The notes beneath the pieces are model-generated. The model ran no database searches. It was not told the DNA's origin and saw only the letters and a program-made list of their open reading frames with translations. The position numbers were made by a program, and so were the translations under genes. A stretch of DNA of 49,881 nucleotides, taken from a virus. The first letter of the stretch is position 1. The number at the start of each line of letters is the position of its first letter. The stretch lies in the IMG/VR virus record IMGVR_UViG_3300042691_013885, positions 1 through 49,881 of that record; one strand, 5' to 3'. Of the stretch, positions 32,186 to 40,973 are shown in pieces.

Positions 32186-32617
32186 TCACTCTGACTTTGC
32201 CGCTCGCGTCTTGTGGTTCTCGACCCAGCTTTCGTAGTCGTCGTCGATGTTGAGGTCTTTCAGGTACATGTAGAAATCCGCATCGGTTCCGGTTACGGCA
32301 TCGCGCACTTGGTCTGACGACAGCCCATAGTCTTCAGCGTGCTCTCGGACGTACTCGCGCGTGAGTGGGATGAACCGCAGGCGTACAAACGTGTCCACCG
32401 CAGATTCCTCCAGCGCTTCGATGACCCCGTCCTCCCGTTGGACGAGCTGGGTCAGGAGCATGGTCTTCACCGACCCATCTCCTTGTCGGAAAGGATCGGC
32501 CTCGGCCCAGAACCGCCATACGTCTTTTTCAGAGTTGTAGGCGCCGGTGACGAGGGGGATCGGAGGGAGACCGCCAACGAGGCGTTCTACACGATACACT
32601 TGGTCATAGCTAAACAT
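32186..32617 (-). CDS. Hypothetical protein
   Basis: 143 residues, starting two bases after the stop of the giant kinase-like gene; the ribosome site is weak, so it is probably coupled to that gene. The N-terminal half is beta-rich (YDQVYRVERLVGG, VWRFWAEADPFR), the rest is helical and acidic (SSDQVRDAVTGTDADFYMYLKDLNIDDDYESW). No family is recognised. GC content here is somewhat below the window average, as in the adjacent end of the giant gene. It may be an accessory or immunity partner, which is only inference from position. Confidence 0.6.
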   Translation of the reverse strand: MFSYDQVYRVERLVGGLPPIPLVTGAYNSEKDVWRFWAEADPFRQGDGSVKTMLLTQLVQREDGVIEALEESAVDTFVRLRFIPLTREYVREHAEDYGLSSDQVRDAVTGTDADFYMYLKDLNIDDDYESWVENHKTRAAKSE

Positions 32618-32619
32618 AA

Positions 32620-35600
32620 TCAGTATCCAGCCGGTTTTAGCTGCTTGGCGTGAAAGGTCGACATACTACCCTTCACAGTAACAAGCTCTTCAGGGGTCAT
32701 GCCGTTGAGCGTGGTCACACCTTTGGCTTTCAGGGCAGCGATCAACTTTGCCGCAAACGCGGCATCATCTACGCCTATTTTCAGCAGCTTACGCGAACTT
32801 ATACCTTTTCGGAACATTATCTCTAGGTGGTTAGGGATCCCATCGTCTATAACAGGGCGGAATGTCCATCCCTTCCCTTTGCTGTAATCTTCTTCAAAAC
32901 AGCACCCGTATCCGTCCACGACTTTTTTATTGTCGATCATAAAAGAGTCGAGCCGTTCGAGTTCAGAAGGATCGTAGATAAGAGTTACAGGTCCAGAGTA
33001 GCTCGGTGGCTGGTGGGAGCCGTCTTGCGTGGTCACGCGTGCAAAAAGGTACTCTCCACCGCCGGAGCTGAGATCGGCAGATGCGGACGTCCCTGACGGA
33101 GGAAGACCGATGAGGCTTCGCTGGATGATGCCAATGCTCCCTCCGAGAACCTGACTCACCAAAGCATCGGTATCGGCCCTGCACCCGACGGCAATGTGGC
33201 TGACGGGCGAGTTCTTCTTGATCCTCGCCAAGCGGCCGGGGAGCGCTGGAGCGGACTGTCCGAGAGCCGTCTGCTCAAGGCGAACACTGTCGACGTCCGC
33301 TTCCGTGAAGCCCTTTTTCTTCAGGTCCGCCATCAGTTTTCCAAACGTGCGGGCGTTCTTGTCCCCGGCTTTCTCTTGTTTCGAGATCGCGTCCGCTTCC
33401 TTCGGGAGGTACGACCAGTGCAACGCAGACGCTTTGAGCATCCGAACATCGTCGGCAGACGGAGTCTTCAGCAAGCGTTCCGCGAAGGACGGATCAACCG
33501 CAGCCATCGTTCGTGCGAACGCAGCGTGAACGGTCTCTCCGGGTTTCGGCTGTACGTCGGCGATGACGAGGCCGCGATAGGCCCGCTTGGAATCGTTGTC
33601 CGTCCCGATGTGTACGGTCGAGCCGTCGGCGTCTACTCGCCGGGCAGAGAATGTTCCTAGACTTCCTTGCGAGACGCCAGTCGGCGTCCACGCGTCGGTC
33701 TGCCCGTCGTACTTTACGACTGGGAACTCATACGACGACGACTTGCCCTTGGTCGCCAGACTGTTCCACACAGCTTCGCGGAGCTTGAAGCTGAAGCGAT
33801 AGGTCGGGCCTGCCGGTGTTGTCAGGCGTTGAACCTGAATCGACATGTGCTCGACGAGATCGCCATCAGTCATAAACCCCGCGCCGTACCCGATCTGCTT
33901 GTTGTCCGCGAGCGTGTGCAGGATGTCCGCGCCGATGTTCGCTGGGAGGTTACCGAGCTGTCCGCTCTCGGGGATTGATGAAAACTTGTCGGACGTCGTG
34001 GTCGGGACCGGCGCCGGGATGTCTACCAAGTTCGACTGCTGGGCCTTCGCCGCGTTCGCAGCATCCCACTGCGCTTTCGACACAAGCGCGATGGTGTAGC
34101 CGCCCTTCGCAAAGACGGGAGGATTCCCGAGGTCCGAGAACGCCTGCACCCCGTTTTTACTGAGGAACGTCTGGGCATCGGAAACGGAGAGGTTCTTCAG
34201 CTTCAGGAGAACCTTGTCCGAAGACGCGATCTCATTTCCATTGGCGTCCTTCGGCTTTTTCTCCTTGTGGATGTACGTCGACTTCCACTCGTCGAAGGTC
34301 TTCACATCCCACATCTTCCCGGCCGGTGGGTCGGGAAGTCCGGGCGGAGTCACCGGCTTCGTTACCGCGAGTGTTGGCGCAGGGGCGGTCACCATCTTCG
34401 GGTCGATGGCACCGACGGCCCCAACCTTCGCCGGAGACGCGAACTCCGCAAGATTGACACCCGTCGTCGACTTCTTCGGACCCACGAACGGGTTACCACC
34501 GGACGCAGGAGCCGGGGCCGCTACAGGCGTCGGGGCTGTCGCAACCGCAGGAGCAATCGTCGTCGCAACGGATGGGGCAGTGGACGGCGCAGCGGTGCTA
34601 CCGGTGGTGGAGGACCACCCACCTGCGAACGAGAACGTGCCGTTCACGTCCTTCTTGCGCTTGCGGTAGAGGTCGGTGACGAACGCCTCGAAGTCCTTGC
34701 GGATGTTCTTCTTCCGCTGGATCCCGGCCGAGATGAACTCCGCGACCTTCTTCGTGTCGTTGGCGAACGGCGCCGCGCTGGCGTAGGTGGACAGGAGCTT
34801 CGTGTAGTCAGCGTCGCTGATTGATTCAGCACGCTCGATAGCCCCCTTCATCACCGTCGGATCGAAGTCCATCGATCCGTCGGCAAACGCCCGCCAGAAC
34901 TTGTTGTAGTACGGCTCCGGCCCGACACCTTGGTTCGGCCAGTAGTCCGCCGACAGCTTGTCCCCGACGGTGCCGCTGGGCGTCTGGAAAAACTTGAAAC
35001 CCTGCTCCTTGTCGATGCCGACGATGGACCCGTCCGGCCGACGCAGCAGGTTGTCGCCGTGCGTGTCGTGCTGGGACGTCATCCAGTCGACGACGTGCTC
35101 CGACGCGATGTCGGCCTTCTCGGAGTCCTTGAGCTTCGACGGGCTGGTTCCGCCAATCACCGAGGCGTTGTCGATCCACGGCTGGTAGGTGGCCTCGTAC
35201 CCGCCCACCTTCACAGGCGTAGGCGCGATGGGAACGACTTTTCCGAGACGAACCAGATTGCCTACCTGCGCGGCGATCATCTGGGACGCCACGCGGAACG
35301 GCTGCGGCAGCCTCGGACCTGAACGCGTCACGGCCTGCTTGACGACGTACTTGTTCCCACTCGCATCGTTGTAGAAGTACGTCGACCCTGTCGACCCCGG
35401 TACCTTCGTATTCGTTGCGGACAACGACGCGAAGTCGGGGAGACTCGGAAGCGGCGGGATGGTCGCCGTCGAAACCGGAGCTGCGGTGGCGACGGGTGCG
35501 ACGGGTGTGGCTACTGCACCGACCACCTTCTTCTTCGGCTCGAACTCGAACGAGTCGGTCATGCCGATGTCACCTCGATACTGAAGCATCGAAGTGATGA

Positions 35601-37680
35601 ACCCCTCCAAGTCTTTGCGGAGGTTCTTCTTGCGCTTGAGGATCTCGTCCTTCAGCGACTTTTGCTCGCTCGGAGTCTGGGCGCGAGCCGCGATGTACGG
35701 CGCGAACGTAGCGAGCCAGTCATCGTCAGCGATGACCTCGATGTTCTTGATGGTCGGGAGCATCGCGCCGACGTTGAGGTTGAGCTTCTTCTTCTTCTTG
35801 AAGCCGTCGAAGATGGCCGCGTAGATTTGCGGCGTCGGGTTCGGCTTGTAGGACGGGTCGAGCGAGTCCTGTCCGATGAACTTGAGCGCTTGGTCTTTGT
35901 CGACGCCAACGATGAGCCCGTTCTTGGTCATCAGGAAGTTGGCGGCCTTCGTGTCGTGGCTCGCAAGCGCCCAGTCGAGCACGCGCTCGCGCATGAGGGC
36001 GTCCATCTGGGCTGAGGTCAGGTCAGACAGGTCGACCTTCGAGAGGTCGGTCTTCACGTCCGGGATCATCGGCTGAACAGTCCCGAACCCGATGGAGGGG
36101 ATGTTCCCGGCGACAACCGGGACGTGCCCGCCAACTCCGTACACCTTCGCCGCGATGTTGGAGTACGCCTGCGCTGCGTAGGCGGTGAGTTGGTCCGAGG
36201 GCTTGGCGAGGAACAGGTTCCCTTGCCCGTCGGAAGCGAAATACTTGTCGTGATAGCCGCCCAGCGCGCCCTTGGCGTTCGCAAAGTTTTTCAGGGATGC
36301 GAGGGGAGGGATCGGCGGAAGGTCGAGCCCGGAGCTGGGCGGAGCGCTCGGAACAGTCCCAACGGTCTGAACCGTCGGCGCGAGGGCGAAGGGGGGCGTG
36401 GGAGTCTTCGGAGGCGCATAGACCGAAGCAGGTGTTCCGGGCGGGAACACCTTGAACGGACCTGCGGCAGAGTTTGCCAAAGTCCCGTTCATCACCCACT
36501 TGTTCGTGTCGTTGATCGTCCACGACGTCCCGGTGGGCTTCTTCTTGTAGATGTCGCCGTTTGCTGCCACCAGCACCGTGCCGGTTGCGGCGTCCTTCAG
36601 CCAATCAGAAGTCGGGTTGTCGATAGTCGCTGGAAGCGGTGCAGGTGCTGCTACCGGCGCAGGAACGGGAGGCGCCGTGACAACCGGCGCTGGGGGCGGG
36701 GCAGGAGGCGGCGGCACCGGTGGAGGGGGCGCAGGTGCGGCAACCGGGGCGGGAGGCGGAGGAGCCGGCGGGGGCGGCGGGGGCGGCGGGGGCGGCGGGG
36801 GAGGAGCGACGACAGGTGCAGGCTTCGGCGCTGGGGGAAGCTGGCTGGCCGGCCCATTGAACTTCACCAGCGTCACGCTGGAGTCGTTCGGGTCGTCTTT
36901 GGCGGAGATGAGCTTGGCCTTCTTCGCAGCGTTGATGACCTTGAGTACGAGGTCGACGGCTTTGTCGGCCTCGTCCTCGGTCGAGTCATCGGTCAACATC
37001 TCCGCGATGGCGCCGTCGTCGGTTCCGGCCTTGTGAAGATTGAGCAGGACCGAAAACTCGGGCGACCCGGTTGCGTAGCCCAGCACCGATGCCGCGTTCT
37101 TGACGACCGGGTCGATCTTCGGAACGCCGGGGACATCGAACCCTGCGGCAGCGGCCTTCTCTTTCCAATCGGAACCGTACTGCTTCAGCAATACCGCTGT
37201 GATCTGCGGGTTCTTGAGCAGGGTGGCCTGCTTGGTCGGGTCATCGAACCCAATGGTTTTCAGATAGGCATCGAGAGGAACGCCACCACCGAGCGCTTTG
37301 TTGATTTCGGCCTTGGACATCGGCTGCGCGGGAGCGGGCTTGTCGTCATCGTCGGAGGCGCCGTCCTGCGACATCACGTCGGAGAGCTTCTTCGACGCGT
37401 CTTTGAGTTGGAGGTCCGACGGAGCCTTGTAGTGCTTCGGGATCGTCCCGATCACGAAGTTGTTGATGGGATCGCCGAGAGGAGGATCGACGAGGTCGTC
37501 CCAGTGCTTCCAGACGTTCGCGTGCTTGATGCGTGCCGGGACGAGCGGACCCGAAGGCAGATTGTCCTTGTGCTTGTACGCATAGACGTACGTCGGCGTA
37601 ACACGAAACGCTGACGCTTCTGCAAGCGCCAACGCCTCGGCAACGGTCACTGCCGGAGTGCTGTTCTTCGGGTTCGCCAT
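32620..37680 (-). CDS. Giant multidomain protein with two tandem kinase-like domains
   Basis: 1686 residues; ATG 37680 has GAGG seven bases upstream. Order: mixed N-terminal region (1-280), poly-Pro/Ala linker (about 285-350), small domain (355-420), kinase-like domain 1 (about 460-705), kinase-like domain 2 (about 747-1010), linker, a large mixed domain (about 1120-1430), and a C-terminal domain (about 1530-1650). Each kinase-like unit has a candidate beta3 Lys (K493; K781), a catalytic-loop D-x-[KH]-x-x-N (HDTKAANF 575-582; HDTHGDNL 871-878), a metal Asp (VGVDKDQ 591-597; VGIDKEQ 887-893) and the same ending RKKN[LI]RKD. The C-terminal GGGEYLFARV...LERLDS...GYG pattern resembles a domain at the end of phage head-morphogenesis proteins. 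Function unknown; an injected effector is possible. Confidence 0.75.
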   Translation of the reverse strand: MANPKNSTPAVTVAEALALAEASAFRVTPTYVYAYKHKDNLPSGPLVPARIKHANVWKHWDDLVDPPLGDPINNFVIGTIPKHYKAPSDLQLKDASKKLSDVMSQDGASDDDDKPAPAQPMSKAEINKALGGGVPLDAYLKTIGFDDPTKQATLLKNPQITAVLLKQYGSDWKEKAAAAGFDVPGVPKIDPVVKNAASVLGYATGSPEFSVLLNLHKAGTDDGAIAEMLTDDSTEDEADKAVDLVLKVINAAKKAKLISAKDDPNDSSVTLVKFNGPASQLPPAPKPAPVVAPPPPPPPPPPPPPAPPPPAPVAAPAPPPPVPPPPAPPPAPVVTAPPVPAPVAAPAPLPATIDNPTSDWLKDAATGTVLVAANGDIYKKKPTGTSWTINDTNKWVMNGTLANSAAGPFKVFPPGTPASVYAPPKTPTPPFALAPTVQTVGTVPSAPPSSGLDLPPIPPLASLKNFANAKGALGGYHDKYFASDGQGNLFLAKPSDQLTAYAAQAYSNIAAKVYGVGGHVPVVAGNIPSIGFGTVQPMIPDVKTDLSKVDLSDLTSAQMDALMRERVLDWALASHDTKAANFLMTKNGLIVGVDKDQALKFIGQDSLDPSYKPNPTPQIYAAIFDGFKKKKKLNLNVGAMLPTIKNIEVIADDDWLATFAPYIAARAQTPSEQKSLKDEILKRKKNLRKDLEGFITSMLQYRGDIGMTDSFEFEPKKKVVGAVATPVAPVATAAPVSTATIPPLPSLPDFASLSATNTKVPGSTGSTYFYNDASGNKYVVKQAVTRSGPRLPQPFRVASQMIAAQVGNLVRLGKVVPIAPTPVKVGGYEATYQPWIDNASVIGGTSPSKLKDSEKADIASEHVVDWMTSQHDTHGDNLLRRPDGSIVGIDKEQGFKFFQTPSGTVGDKLSADYWPNQGVGPEPYYNKFWRAFADGSMDFDPTVMKGAIERAESISDADYTKLLSTYASAAPFANDTKKVAEFISAGIQRKKNIRKDFEAFVTDLYRKRKKDVNGTFSFAGGWSSTTGSTAAPSTAPSVATTIAPAVATAPTPVAAPAPASGGNPFVGPKKSTTGVNLAEFASPAKVGAVGAIDPKMVTAPAPTLAVTKPVTPPGLPDPPAGKMWDVKTFDEWKSTYIHKEKKPKDANGNEIASSDKVLLKLKNLSVSDAQTFLSKNGVQAFSDLGNPPVFAKGGYTIALVSKAQWDAANAAKAQQSNLVDIPAPVPTTTSDKFSSIPESGQLGNLPANIGADILHTLADNKQIGYGAGFMTDGDLVEHMSIQVQRLTTPAGPTYRFSFKLREAVWNSLATKGKSSSYEFPVVKYDGQTDAWTPTGVSQGSLGTFSARRVDADGSTVHIGTDNDSKRAYRGLVIADVQPKPGETVHAAFARTMAAVDPSFAERLLKTPSADDVRMLKASALHWSYLPKEADAISKQEKAGDKNARTFGKLMADLKKKGFTEADVDSVRLEQTALGQSAPALPGRLARIKKNSPVSHIAVGCRADTDALVSQVLGGSIGIIQRSLIGLPPSGTSASADLSSGGGEYLFARVTTQDGSHQPPSYSGPVTLIYDPSELERLDSFMIDNKKVVDGYGCCFEEDYSKGKGWTFRPVIDDGIPNHLEIMFRKGISSRKLLKIGVDDAAFAAKLIAALKAKGVTTLNGMTPEELVTVKGSMSTFHAKQLKPAGY
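36631..36828 (-). repeat. Proline-rich low-complexity segment in the giant gene
   Basis: Encodes a run of Pro with Ala and Val (residues about 285-350), including a block of 13 consecutive prolines from ggcggggg-type DNA repeats near 36770-36800. It would act as a stiff linker between the N-terminal part and the kinase-like region. Such DNA is prone to length change. Confidence 0.8.
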
Positions 37681-37713
37681 CGGCGCCTCGCGGAGTCGGG
37701 GGACCGTGTGGTC

Positions 37714-38475
37714 TCAGAGGATTTCGAGGTCGCCGAGTTCGTCGTCGTCCTCGAACGCGAGCTTGATCTCGACGCCGCGAGCCTTGGCCTCGTACTTGGC
37801 CTTCTCCTGCGCGCGGGCGAGGAGTTCGACGACGCGACGGTTGATGCCGGCGACACGACCGAACAGGGGGTCAGCCGCGTTCTTGGCGTCAAAGCAGGCG
37901 TCGATGAGCGCCTTCTTCTGTGAGTCGTTCAGCTCGCCCTTTTCAAGACCGATGGTCTTGGCGGCGGCACGGAGGAGGTTCGACGCCTTCATGGCCTTGT
38001 TCAAGAAGTCGTTGACCGACGTCGTGAGGTTCTTCGCGGACCACACGATAGCGTCGGAAACTTCCTTGTCGCTCTGGGTCTTGATGTCGGTGCTGGCCGA
38101 CTTCTTCCCGGCCGACGGCTGCTTCGCGTACATGTCCCACGCGAGGGCAACCGCGTAGAACGCCTGACGAGCGGTGGCGAAGTCACCGTAGATGCCATCG
38201 ACGGCGTCCTTCATCTTCTTCGTGGCAGCCTCGACGTCATGCACAGCGCCCTTGGTGCCGGCCGAGAGCTGGTTGGCGTCCTTGGCAACCTTGTCAGCCG
38301 CCATCTCCAGCGACTCACCGGCCTTTGCGGCGTCGCGGAAGGCGTTTGCCGCCTTCAGGCAATCACCGGCAATGTCTTCGCTCGCCTTGGCGTCCTTGAC
38401 GCCCTTGGACTTGGCAGCGGCCTCGGCAAGCAGCGCGAGGCGGGTTCGGAGGGTCAGAGTGTTGAGACGGGGCAT
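37714..38475 (-). CDS. Hypothetical all-helical protein
   Basis: 253 residues, ATG with GGAGTACCC upstream. The sequence is almost entirely helical with Ala/Lys/Asp-rich heptad-like stretches (RTRLALLAEAAAKSKGVKD; MKDAVDGIYGDFATARQAFY; INRRVVELLARAQEKAKYEA). It has no signal peptide and ends in an acidic tail (FEDDDELGDLEIL). No family is recognised. It lies just upstream of the giant kinase-like gene with a 33-bp gap, so the two may be co-expressed and act together, e.g. as chaperone or partner, but this is speculative. Confidence 0.6.
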   Translation of the reverse strand: MPRLNTLTLRTRLALLAEAAAKSKGVKDAKASEDIAGDCLKAANAFRDAAKAGESLEMAADKVAKDANQLSAGTKGAVHDVEAATKKMKDAVDGIYGDFATARQAFYAVALAWDMYAKQPSAGKKSASTDIKTQSDKEVSDAIVWSAKNLTTSVNDFLNKAMKASNLLRAAAKTIGLEKGELNDSQKKALIDACFDAKNAADPLFGRVAGINRRVVELLARAQEKAKYEAKARGVEIKLAFEDDDELGDLEIL

Positions 38476-38531
38476 GGGTACTCCAGCGAGGGGATGCAGG
38501 ACAGTACCCCAGCCTCAGTCCCCCCTCAAGG

Positions 38532-39338
38532 TCAGCCAACAATCTGCTTGGCGTTCGACTTCGCCTTGTCAAGCTCTTTCAGGGCGGTCTTGCCTGCCTC
38601 CTCGATCAACGGGGCGAGGAAGTCGTTGATGTCGTCGTTGGTGTGTCGGCAGTACGCCAGCACCTTGTCGAGAGCCTTCTTGGTCTCGCGGTTCATCTGA
38701 ATGTAGACGTGCTCCTGCTTGCCGAACGTGAACACCATGAACGACATGTTCACGGTGTCACCGTGCTTGGCGAACAAGTGCTGGAGGATGTTCGACAGGT
38801 CTTCGACCGTCTTCGCCTCCTTGGCCTTCTCGTCGAACTCGTCCTGTAGGTTCTTCGGCAGCCCCTTCTTGAGGCCGCGCTTCACGTCGCCGACGAGCTT
38901 CTGGAACGCCTTGGTGTCCGTGTAGCCCATCAGTTGTTGCAGGGCTTCGGCGCCGTACTTCTGTGCCATCTCGCCGTACAGCTTGGCGAACTTGTCGGGG
39001 TCCAGTTTGCCCTTGAGGACGTTCAGGCGGACGGTGACGAACTTCTGGAGGTCTTCGTCCTGCCACTTGGCGTCGACGAGGACCGAGCACGGAAGCTCGT
39101 CCATCCCGATGACCTTGGCAGCCTGCCAGCGGTGTTCGCCGCCGATGATGCGGTAGGTACCGTCGTCGAGAGGGACGACCTCCAGAGGGTCGAGGAAGCC
39201 GACGTCTCGAATCTCGTCGACAAGGCGTTGGAACGTCACCTCGTCCTGCCCCTGCGGGTTCCACGCGTTCGGCGTGATGAGGTCAATCGGGATGTGCTTG
39301 AGGTCGACTTTTCCGGGCTTCGTGTTGGGTGCGTTCAT
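38532..39338 (-). CDS. ParB-like nuclease-domain protein
   Basis: 268 residues, ATG with AGGGATC upstream. Residues 12-110 carry the ParB/sulfiredoxin-type fold: IPIDLITPNAWNPQ, VDEIRDVGFLDPLEVVPL, YRIIGGEHRWQAAK (GEHRW 67-71) and PCSVLVDAKW. The rest is helical and charged, without the helix-turn-helix array of partition ParB, and no ParA is nearby. Phage proteins of this type include CTP-binding switches, nucleases and methyltransferase-associated factors. The location at the edge of the replication block is compatible with DNA processing. Specific function not assignable. Confidence 0.82.
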   Translation of the reverse strand: MNAPNTKPGKVDLKHIPIDLITPNAWNPQGQDEVTFQRLVDEIRDVGFLDPLEVVPLDDGTYRIIGGEHRWQAAKVIGMDELPCSVLVDAKWQDEDLQKFVTVRLNVLKGKLDPDKFAKLYGEMAQKYGAEALQQLMGYTDTKAFQKLVGDVKRGLKKGLPKNLQDEFDEKAKEAKTVEDLSNILQHLFAKHGDTVNMSFMVFTFGKQEHVYIQMNRETKKALDKVLAYCRHTNDDINDFLAPLIEEAGKTALKELDKAKSNAKQIVG

Positions 39339-39347
39339 GGGTGATCC

Positions 39348-39578
39348 CTACTGAATGACTTCGACAAGCGTTGCAGACTTCGACGCGAGCACTTTCAGCT
39401 CGTTCGTGAACTGCGCAAACAGTTGCATCCGCTCCACTTCGGGAGAGGCATCGAGTTCCGCGAGAAAGTCCTCGCTGGAGAAGCGTTCGTTCCAGCGCGC
39501 CACGATCTTCGACATCAGTGCGAGTTCGGCGGCGATGGTTTCGGCCGTGACCGGCCACGGGAGGGGAATCGAGTTCAT
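39348..39578 (-). CDS. Small hypothetical protein
   Basis: 76 residues; ATG overlaps the upstream stop by four bases (ATGA). Helical, acidic-neutral (AETIAAELALMSKIVARWNERF; VERMQLFAQFTNELKVLAS). No family is recognised. It is translationally coupled to the 353-residue gene before it and stands nine bases ahead of the ParB-like gene. Confidence 0.6.
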   Translation of the reverse strand: MNSIPLPWPVTAETIAAELALMSKIVARWNERFSSEDFLAELDASPEVERMQLFAQFTNELKVLASKSATLVEVIQ

Positions 39579-40636
39579 TCGTCCGTCTCGTTGGTAGAGG
39601 CGTTGTCCGTCTTTGCGGCTTTCGCCGCGTCTGCAAGCGCCCGGAGACCGTACACGACTTCATTGTTGTCGTCGATGACGACCATGCGAAGGCCGACGGA
39701 CTTCTCGATCTTGGCGAGAAACCGCAGCTTCTGATCAATGGTCGCGCCCGACCAGTCGGCGCCGGACAAGAAGTCGAGGCAGATGAGCGAGATGAGCGTT
39801 GACGGGGTCTTGTCCTGCGTGCCGGCCAGATCCTGTGCCCGTTTCAGGGCGAGGTTCACGGTCTCCGCCTGCGAAGACTCCAGTTGGAAGACCTTGTTGA
39901 CCCACTTCTTGTTGACGAAGTCGTCGGCCTTCTCAGCGTAGTCCCCCACCGGACGGGAGGTTGCCGGGGTCTGGGCGGGAAGGGACGAGACGAACCGTGG
40001 AGCAGGCGCATCCGGGGGGACGGGGGCGTTGAGGGCCGGAAACGGCTTCGGAGCAGGTGCCGACGAAAGTTCGTTGCTCTTGGCGACAGGGTCGGGCTGC
40101 GCGGCGAGGTCGGCTTGGATGCGCTTGGCTTCCTCGATCTGAACGGTGCGCTTGATGACCTCGACCAGCGTCGTGTAGTTCATCTTCTCGGCACGGTCGA
40201 TCCAGTCGACCATGTTGTCCTTCGTGAGGACGCGGACGAGTTCGCGGGCCTTCGACCAGCCGAGCCGGATGAAGCGCTTCTTGAGTTCGGGGTTCTTGCC
40301 GAGGCCGTCGAGTTCGACTTCGACCCGGTAGAAGATGCGGACGAGGCGCTGGGCCTTCTTGTAGTGGAGGGAGAGTTCCTTCTCGGCGTACTCCGAGATG
40401 GAGTTGTAGCCCCACTTCTCCAACAGGGAGCCCTTCTCCGGGTCTCCGTCCACCGGGGCGTCGTAGATGCGATAGAGGATCTCCCCGAGTTCGAGGTAGC
40501 CCGTCTCGACCTGCTCCGCGAGCACGCGCGCTCGATGGCGCATCCTGCCCGCCCACGCACGCGACCCTACGTCGGCATCTTGGACGTAGGCGGGGGTTTC
40601 ATCGCTACGGATCACGGTCAGCGGGGTCGACGACAT
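39575..40636 (-). CDS. Hypothetical DNA-metabolism-region protein
   Basis: 353 residues, ATG with AGGAG nine bases upstream; its first 32 bases overlap the SSB gene end. The N-terminal 180 residues are helical (HRARVLAEQVETGYLELGEIL; SISEYAEKELSLHYKKAQRLVRIF), reminiscent of phage and plasmid proteins with KorB/DUF3102-like helices. A Pro/Ala-rich linker (about 190-235) leads to a C-terminal domain (VNLALKRAQDLAGTQDKTPSTLISLICLDFL) that looks like a small folded unit. The role is unknown; the neighbours are SSB and ParB-like genes. Confidence 0.6.
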   Translation of the reverse strand: MSSTPLTVIRSDETPAYVQDADVGSRAWAGRMRHRARVLAEQVETGYLELGEILYRIYDAPVDGDPEKGSLLEKWGYNSISEYAEKELSLHYKKAQRLVRIFYRVEVELDGLGKNPELKKRFIRLGWSKARELVRVLTKDNMVDWIDRAEKMNYTTLVEVIKRTVQIEEAKRIQADLAAQPDPVAKSNELSSAPAPKPFPALNAPVPPDAPAPRFVSSLPAQTPATSRPVGDYAEKADDFVNKKWVNKVFQLESSQAETVNLALKRAQDLAGTQDKTPSTLISLICLDFLSGADWSGATIDQKLRFLAKIEKSVGLRMVVIDDNNEVVYGLRALADAAKAAKTDNASTNETDE

Positions 40637-40973
40637 CGGTAGGGGCTCCTTTAGATGGCGATACGGCTGCGGCCGGGTTCAGGAACAGTAGCTCCCACGC
40701 CCGGATTTCCGTCATCCGCCCGGCGGGCGAGTTCCGGTTCATCAGTTCGCCTTCGACGAGGACGTAACACCCTTTTTCTAGTTTTACGCGGCAGGCTGCA
40801 ACCAGTCCGTCCATGTAGACGTTGACCTTCGCGTAGGCGGTGACGGTTCCGCCAGAAGCGGCGCGGTCGGACGCGATGATAAAGGTGCAGACGTCCTGTC
40901 CTCGGTCGGTCGAGGCGAAGTCGATTTTTCCGGTGACGTTCCCCGAGAAGATCACCCGGTTGATGCCGCGCAT
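40605..40973 (-). CDS. Single-stranded DNA-binding protein, SSB-type OB fold
   Basis: 122 residues. Start ATG 40973 (MRGINRVIFSGNVTG) lies inside the end of the RuvC-like gene; the longer upstream frame is a shadow. INRVIFSGNVTGKIDF, CTFIIASDRA, TAYAKVNVYMDGLVAAC and GCYVLVEGELMNR match the strands of bacterial SSB OB folds. The acidic C-terminal tip of bacterial SSB (DDIPF-like) is missing; the protein ends DVVDPADRDP. It is the second ssDNA-binding protein of the window and sits with the resolvase and nucleases, suggesting a recombination or repair role. Confidence 0.85.
   Translation of the reverse strand: MRGINRVIFSGNVTGKIDFASTDRGQDVCTFIIASDRAASGGTVTAYAKVNVYMDGLVAACRVKLEKGCYVLVEGELMNRNSPAGRMTEIRAWELLFLNPAAAVSPSKGAPTDVVDPADRDP

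Noticed and set aside
36124-37614. 496-codon plus-strand frame, and similar ones at 20593-21753 and 21917-23404
   Set aside because: All are antisense shadows of strongly supported genes (giant kinase-like protein, capsid, protease-scaffold), with Arg-rich low-quality translations and no ribosome sites.
38532-39338. ParB-like gene as evidence of a plasmid-type partition system
   Set aside because: There is no ParA-type ATPase nearby, no centromere-like repeat array, and no ParB helix-turn-helix region; only the nuclease-like N-terminal fold is visible.
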